Shown: positions 60,656 through 64,000 of the stretch, one piece after another
Position numbering within the stretch: position 1 is the stretch's first letter
Layout of the letters: each line of letters begins with the position of its first letter
NCBI RefSeq assembly: GCF_017357525.1
Contig: NZ_CP036172.1
Coordinates: 434,001 to 498,000, forward strand
Direction of reading: 5' to 3'
DNA length: 64,000 nucleotides
Source of the DNA: Methanofollis aquaemaris
GTDB lineage: Archaea; Halobacteriota; Methanomicrobia; Methanomicrobiales; Methanofollaceae
Translations under genes and position numbers: made by a program
The notes under the pieces: model-generated
What the model was told of the DNA's origin: nothing
What the model saw: the letters and a program-made list of their open reading frames with translations, nothing else
Database searches by the model: none

Positions 60656-61531
60656 TCAGGTTCCGACCGCCTTACCTCCGTTCCCCCCCTTCACAAACGT
60701 CCCTTCCCGGTACTCCCTGAACGCCTCCCGCACCTCCTCCAGAGTGTTCATCACGATGGGCCCCACCCAAGCGACCGGTTCCCCGATGGGCCGGCCCGAG
60801 AGGAAGAGGAACCTGAGAGGAAGATCATGAGCGCTGACGGCCACCTCGTCGCCGTCGCCGTAGAGGACCACCTGACGGTTGTGCGCCTCCCTCTCTCCGT
60901 CGTCGAAACTCCCCTCCCCGTCGATGACATAGGCAAAGACCGTGTAGCCCTCCTTCACCGGATGGACGAACATGGCGCCCGGCCCGACCGTCACGTCGAG
61001 GTACACCGGGTCGACGACGATCTCTTGCACCGGCCCGACGGCCCCGGCACAGTCGCCGGCGATCACCCTGACGGTCACGCCGGGGCCGGAAGAGACCGCC
61101 GGGATCTCGGCGGCCCGCACCTCCTGGTAGCGCGGGGCCATCATCTTCTGCGCCCGCGGGAGGTTCACCCAGAGCTGGAACCCTCCCATCGCCCCGTCGA
61201 CCGGCCCCGGCATCTCCTGGTGGACGATCCCGGAACCCGCGGTCATCCACTGGACGTCCCCGGCACCGATCGTCCCGGCATTCCCGATGCTGTCCCCGTG
61301 CTCCACCCGCCCCGCGAGCATGTACGTGACGGTCTCGATCCCCCGGTGCGGGTGCCAGGGGAAACCGGCGAGATAGTCCTCGGGCCGATCGGCTCGGAAG
61401 TCGTCGAGCATCAGGAACGGGTCGAAGAGCGGCACCTCCCTCGCCCCGAACGCCCGGTGCAGTCTCACCCCCGCGCCCTCGACGGTCTCGTGCGCCTCCA
61501 GCACGCGCACGACCTCTCGTCTATGGTTCAT
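60656..61531 (-). CDS. Pirin-family protein
   Basis: 291 residues with the two cupin barrels of pirin. The metal motif in the N-terminal barrel is FPWHPHRGIETVTYMLAGRVEHGDS, and VQWMTAGSGIVHQEMP gives the remaining His and Glu. The C-terminal barrel (LYGDGDEVAVSAHDLPLRFLFLSGRPIGEPVAWVGPIVMNT) is typical. Pirins may be quercetinase-like enzymes or redox regulators; the role in methanogens is unknown. Confidence 0.95.
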   Translation of the reverse strand: MNHRREVVRVLEAHETVEGAGVRLHRAFGAREVPLFDPFLMLDDFRADRPEDYLAGFPWHPHRGIETVTYMLAGRVEHGDSIGNAGTIGAGDVQWMTAGSGIVHQEMPGPVDGAMGGFQLWVNLPRAQKMMAPRYQEVRAAEIPAVSSGPGVTVRVIAGDCAGAVGPVQEIVVDPVYLDVTVGPGAMFVHPVKEGYTVFAYVIDGEGSFDDGEREAHNRQVVLYGDGDEVAVSAHDLPLRFLFLSGRPIGEPVAWVGPIVMNTLEEVREAFREYREGTFVKGGNGGKAVGT

Positions 61532-61559
61532 AGTCGGGAAAACGAGAAACGTGGACCCC

Positions 61560-61829
61560 TTACCACCTGAACCGCTCCTGTTTCTTCTTCAACTCCCCGA
61601 AGGGGACCAACTTGTAACTGTGAAGTTTGCCCTCCCTGTCAAGGGAAAGTTCGAGGTACAACCCCTGCCCGGTGTGTTCCATCGCCACCGTTGCCGGGTC
61701 GCCGCCCTGCTGAACAAAACCCATCCTGATCAGTTCGTCCTCGAAGAGCCGGATCGGCGTCCCCCCGTAGCGGTCGAGAAGAGCCTCCGCGTCTTTCATC
61801 ACATCGACCTGGAGTGTCTTGATGACCAT
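61560..61829 (-). CDS. Small protein of unknown function
   Basis: 89 residues, no membrane segment. Pattern KTLQVDVMKDAEALLDRYG, LIRMGFVQQGGD, LYLELSLDREGKLHSYKLVPFGEL; no family recognised. It begins 53 bases downstream of the VTT-domain gene and ends 28 bases before pirin on the same strand, so it could be co-transcribed with both. Confidence 0.6.
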   Translation of the reverse strand: MVIKTLQVDVMKDAEALLDRYGGTPIRLFEDELIRMGFVQQGGDPATVAMEHTGQGLYLELSLDREGKLHSYKLVPFGELKKKQERFRW

Positions 61830-61882
61830 GTCTGCCGATACTGCGCCGACTCCTATGAATAGATGCCGGTCAGGATGGGGAG

Positions 61883-62434
61883 TCAGGCCAGGAGCATCCC
61901 CCTGATGATCAATATGTACACGGAGAGCAGGACCCCCTCACCCGCCCCCACCCCGACCAGGCACTTCCAGAGCGGAACCCTGAGCGTGGAGGCGAGGTAG
62001 ACGACGAGGTCGGTCGGGACAATGGGGCAGATGCTCCACCCGGCGATGACGGGAAACTGGTGTTCCATGAGGTGGGCTCTGATCTGCTCCGATTGTTCGG
62101 GATACCGCTCCTCGAGGACGGCGTCGAAACCGAGGCGGCGTGCGCAGCAGTGGACCAGGGTGGAGGAGGTGAGGATGCCGAGCATGCTCACGACAAATGC
62201 CTCCAGGGGATCGAAGAGCACGATCCCGGATAGAAGGAGGGGCGTCGAGGGGACGAGGACCAGACCCCTGACCGAGAGGATGAGGAAGTAGAGAATGAGG
62301 GCGACGGCACGGTGCTCGTCGGTGGTGCCCTCGAGGGCGGCGAGGCTGAAGTACCCGGGGTGCAGCACATACGCCGTCAGGCCGAGGACGATCACGGAGG
62401 CCCAGATGAAGGGGACGGCCCGTCGCAGCCACAT
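61883..62434 (-). CDS. VTT/DedA-type (TVP38-like) membrane protein
   Basis: 183 residues with about five hydrophobic segments. VTT features include LVLVPSTPLLLSGIVLFDPLEAFVVSMLGILTSSTLVHCCARRLGFD (the re-entrant G/P motif region) and FPVIAGWSICPIVPTDLVVYLASTLRVPL. DedA and TVP38 proteins act in lipid scrambling or ion homeostasis. It starts a minus-strand run with the small unknown gene and pirin. Confidence 0.85.
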   Translation of the reverse strand: MWLRRAVPFIWASVIVLGLTAYVLHPGYFSLAALEGTTDEHRAVALILYFLILSVRGLVLVPSTPLLLSGIVLFDPLEAFVVSMLGILTSSTLVHCCARRLGFDAVLEERYPEQSEQIRAHLMEHQFPVIAGWSICPIVPTDLVVYLASTLRVPLWKCLVGVGAGEGVLLSVYILIIRGMLLA

Positions 62435-62625
62435 GCGTCAGGCCCCCCGCCGTTCGGTGCGGGAGGGTGCGGGGTGCGGGGCGTCGCTCTTTTGTCCTGC
62501 GGATGTGGCCATGTGCTGGTCACCCCTCTCTTCTCTCACCCCTCATCATGCTTTTGCCGGGGCCGGCATCTCGACCTGAGAGTGACACGGAAAAAAGATA
62601 AATAGAGAATATCCGAATGTGCACA

Positions 62626-64000
62626 ATGGATCCAGGAAAAAATGTATCTCATGGAATGGAACTCCTCGCTCTTCTCTCAGTACTGTTTCTTCTTTTCATC
62701 TCGTCCGGTTGCACCACGACCGGGCAGACGCAGGCCTCGGTCGCCGGCACCGTCACCGGCGACTACACCGCAGGACCGGTCTATGTCGTCGCCCTCGATG
62801 CAGACCGGTATGGTCCCCCGGATATCAGGGTGATGGAGACCGGCGAGCATCCCGAACAGTCGGAGTATGTCACCGCCTTCACAGCCCTCGCGGCGCCCGG
62901 CGCCTTCAGGATCGAGGGGTTGCCCGCCGGCAACTACACCCTATACGCCTGGGCCGACACCGACGACAACGGCTGGATCGACCATGCGGCATACCGCGAC
63001 CCGACCGGATGGCACAGCAGCGGAGAACGTCTTGGGCCCGGGACCATATCGCTCGCTCAGGGCGATTCTCTCCGGGACGTCGGGATCAGGCTCGTCGCCC
63101 CCTCAGCATACCCGGCCGAACTGAACATCTCGGTCGGTGAGGGGGGTGGGAGACTCACCGTCATGAAGGGCCGCCCTGTCCTCCAGCTCTATGGCACGCC
63201 CGACGAGCGGGCATATGCGATGGGGTATCTGGCCGGCCCGCAGATCAAGGACTGGATCGAGTACGTCCTCCTCGAGACCTTCTATCCGTCGGCCGAGGAG
63301 TATGACGACATCTTCATCCCCTATCTGAAAGCACACATGACAGGCGTGCTTGCAGGACGCGGCGACGAGTTCGATGCGGTCATCGACGGGATGGAGGCGA
63401 GAGGGGTCGACCTCTATTCCGATGCCCTGGGTCGAAACCTCACCCGCGAGGACATCCTCGCCGAGAACGCCTATTCCTTCCTCCTGTACTTCAGGCTCTA
63501 CGGCCTCGCCATGGGCGACCTCAACCTCGGAAACAACAGCGTCCAGGACGGAGGGCTCTCACCGCACCTCTGTTCGAGTGCGATTGCATGGGGGAACAGG
63601 ACAGAGAACGACGAACTCGGCGGCGGGGTCATCCACGGCAAGAACATGGACGGCGAGACCGACCTCAGGAAGGTGACGGTGAACAGTCTCCTGATCGTCG
63701 CCTCTGAGCCCCCGGCCGGGTCGGGACAGAAGCGTGTGGTGGGGTTCGACTGGCCAGGTTTCATCGGCACCTTCAACGGCATGAACGAGGACGGACTTGT
63801 CCTGGTCCCGCACTCCTCCCCCTCGGTCCCGGCCTGGAACGAGACAGACCTGCTTCCGTACGTCCTGCTGTACATGGACACCCTCCGGGGGGAGAGCAGT
63901 GTTGACGGTGCATGGGAGTACTGGCAGACGATGAACCGGACGCGGACGGGCGGGCATAACGCCGGGGTCTCGATGCCGTACCTGAACTCTTCGGGAAGCG
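62626..64000 (+). CDS. Exported C45-family acyltransferase/peptidase, cut at right edge
   Basis: 458 visible residues; the C-terminus lies beyond the window. Lipobox FISSGC near residue 29 predicts a lipoprotein. Residues about 35-155 form a carboxypeptidase-regulatory-like beta domain (VAGTVTGDYTAGPVYVVALD, GLPAGNYTLYAWADTDDNGW). The catalytic domain opens GRPVLQLYGTPDERAYAMGYLAG; the nucleophile is the Cys in HLCSSAIAWGNRT, followed by GGGVIHGKNMDGE, typical of autoproteolytic C45 acyl-CoA:6-APA acyltransferase relatives. The substrate is unknown; peptides or acylated amino acids are possible. Confidence 0.85.
   Translation, partial: MDPGKNVSHGMELLALLSVLFLLFISSGCTTTGQTQASVAGTVTGDYTAGPVYVVALDADRYGPPDIRVMETGEHPEQSEYVTAFTALAAPGAFRIEGLPAGNYTLYAWADTDDNGWIDHAAYRDPTGWHSSGERLGPGTISLAQGDSLRDVGIRLVAPSAYPAELNISVGEGGGRLTVMKGRPVLQLYGTPDERAYAMGYLAGPQIKDWIEYVLLETFYPSAEEYDDIFIPYLKAHMTGVLAGRGDEFDAVIDGMEARGVDLYSDALGRNLTREDILAENAYSFLLYFRLYGLAMGDLNLGNNSVQDGGLSPHLCSSAIAWGNRTENDELGGGVIHGKNMDGETDLRKVTVNSLLIVASEPPAGSGQKRVVGFDWPGFIGTFNGMNEDGLVLVPHSSPSVPAWNETDLLPYVLLYMDTLRGESSVDGAWEYWQTMNRTRTGGHNAGVSMPYLNSSGS

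Noticed and set aside
1-64000. CRISPR arrays, tRNA and rRNA genes
   Set aside because: No regularly spaced repeats, no cloverleaf with CCA-adjacent stem and no rRNA-like stretch was recognised on reading either strand.

Overview
The window looks like a chromosomal segment of a G+C-rich methanogenic archaeon, most likely order Methanomicrobiales (Methanofollis/Methanoculleus-like). This is an inference from gene content (UPF0210 plus UPF0237/ACT pair, Isf-type iron-sulfur flavoprotein, DUF5518, DUF1700, a stand-alone CooS-like protein, membrane-tethered winged-helix regulators, secreted beta-propellers) and from archaeal TATA-box promoters. No rRNA, tRNA or CRISPR array was seen, so the placement is not proven.

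Layout. 1-12.7 kb: peptidases (C69, M3), zinc-ribbon proteins, a lipase-like hydrolase, a HEAT protein, a GNAT, an HxlR/flavoprotein pair, UPF0210/ACT, and a toxin-antitoxin-like Xre-IrrE/PIN pair with a perfect 11-bp inverted-repeat operator. 12.9-17.3 kb: a strikingly A+T-rich island with three ASCH-domain genes (PIN-GNAT-ASCH, GNAT-nuclease-like-ASCH, stand-alone ASCH) and one small ORF; this is the best candidate for an undescribed conflict or defence module. 17.3-33.3 kb: ordinary G+C-rich genes, including a ClC channel, cytosine permease, PadR/ABC exporter operon, cardiolipin synthase, PHP protein, anaerobic sulfatase maturase, BASS transporter, a beta-propeller, PadR/DUF1700 and YIP1.

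33.3-35.8 kb is a mobile-element scar. One IS has its transposase split into two inverted halves, with 8-bp inverted duplications at the breakpoints, and a second intact IS is nested inside its 5' part. 36.0-38.4 kb is a second A+T-rich patch: a secreted Cys-containing protein, a small coiled-coil membrane protein and a thioredoxin-CcdA fusion on one strand, a likely extracytoplasmic redox unit. 38.9-49.6 kb holds uracil salvage (uraA-upp), a propeller, a ferritin-like protein, a ZIP transporter, a QueG-like Fe-S protein, an ATPase-GNAT fusion and a MATE pump.

49.6-64 kb, nearly all on the minus strand: cupin, a CooS-like protein whose active-site ligand set reads like hybrid-cluster protein, DUF1254, a PIN protein, then a sulfatase cluster with an MFS pump and HdeD-like protein. 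The sulfatase carries a Cys-type formylglycine motif and its likely maturase lies 30 kb away in the same window. The end has a small exporter-like protein, an emfourin-like lipoprotein, pirin, a VTT protein and a C45 acyltransferase cut by the window edge.

Directly visible: reading frames, motifs and repeats. Family names come from recognising motifs by eye; no database search was run.
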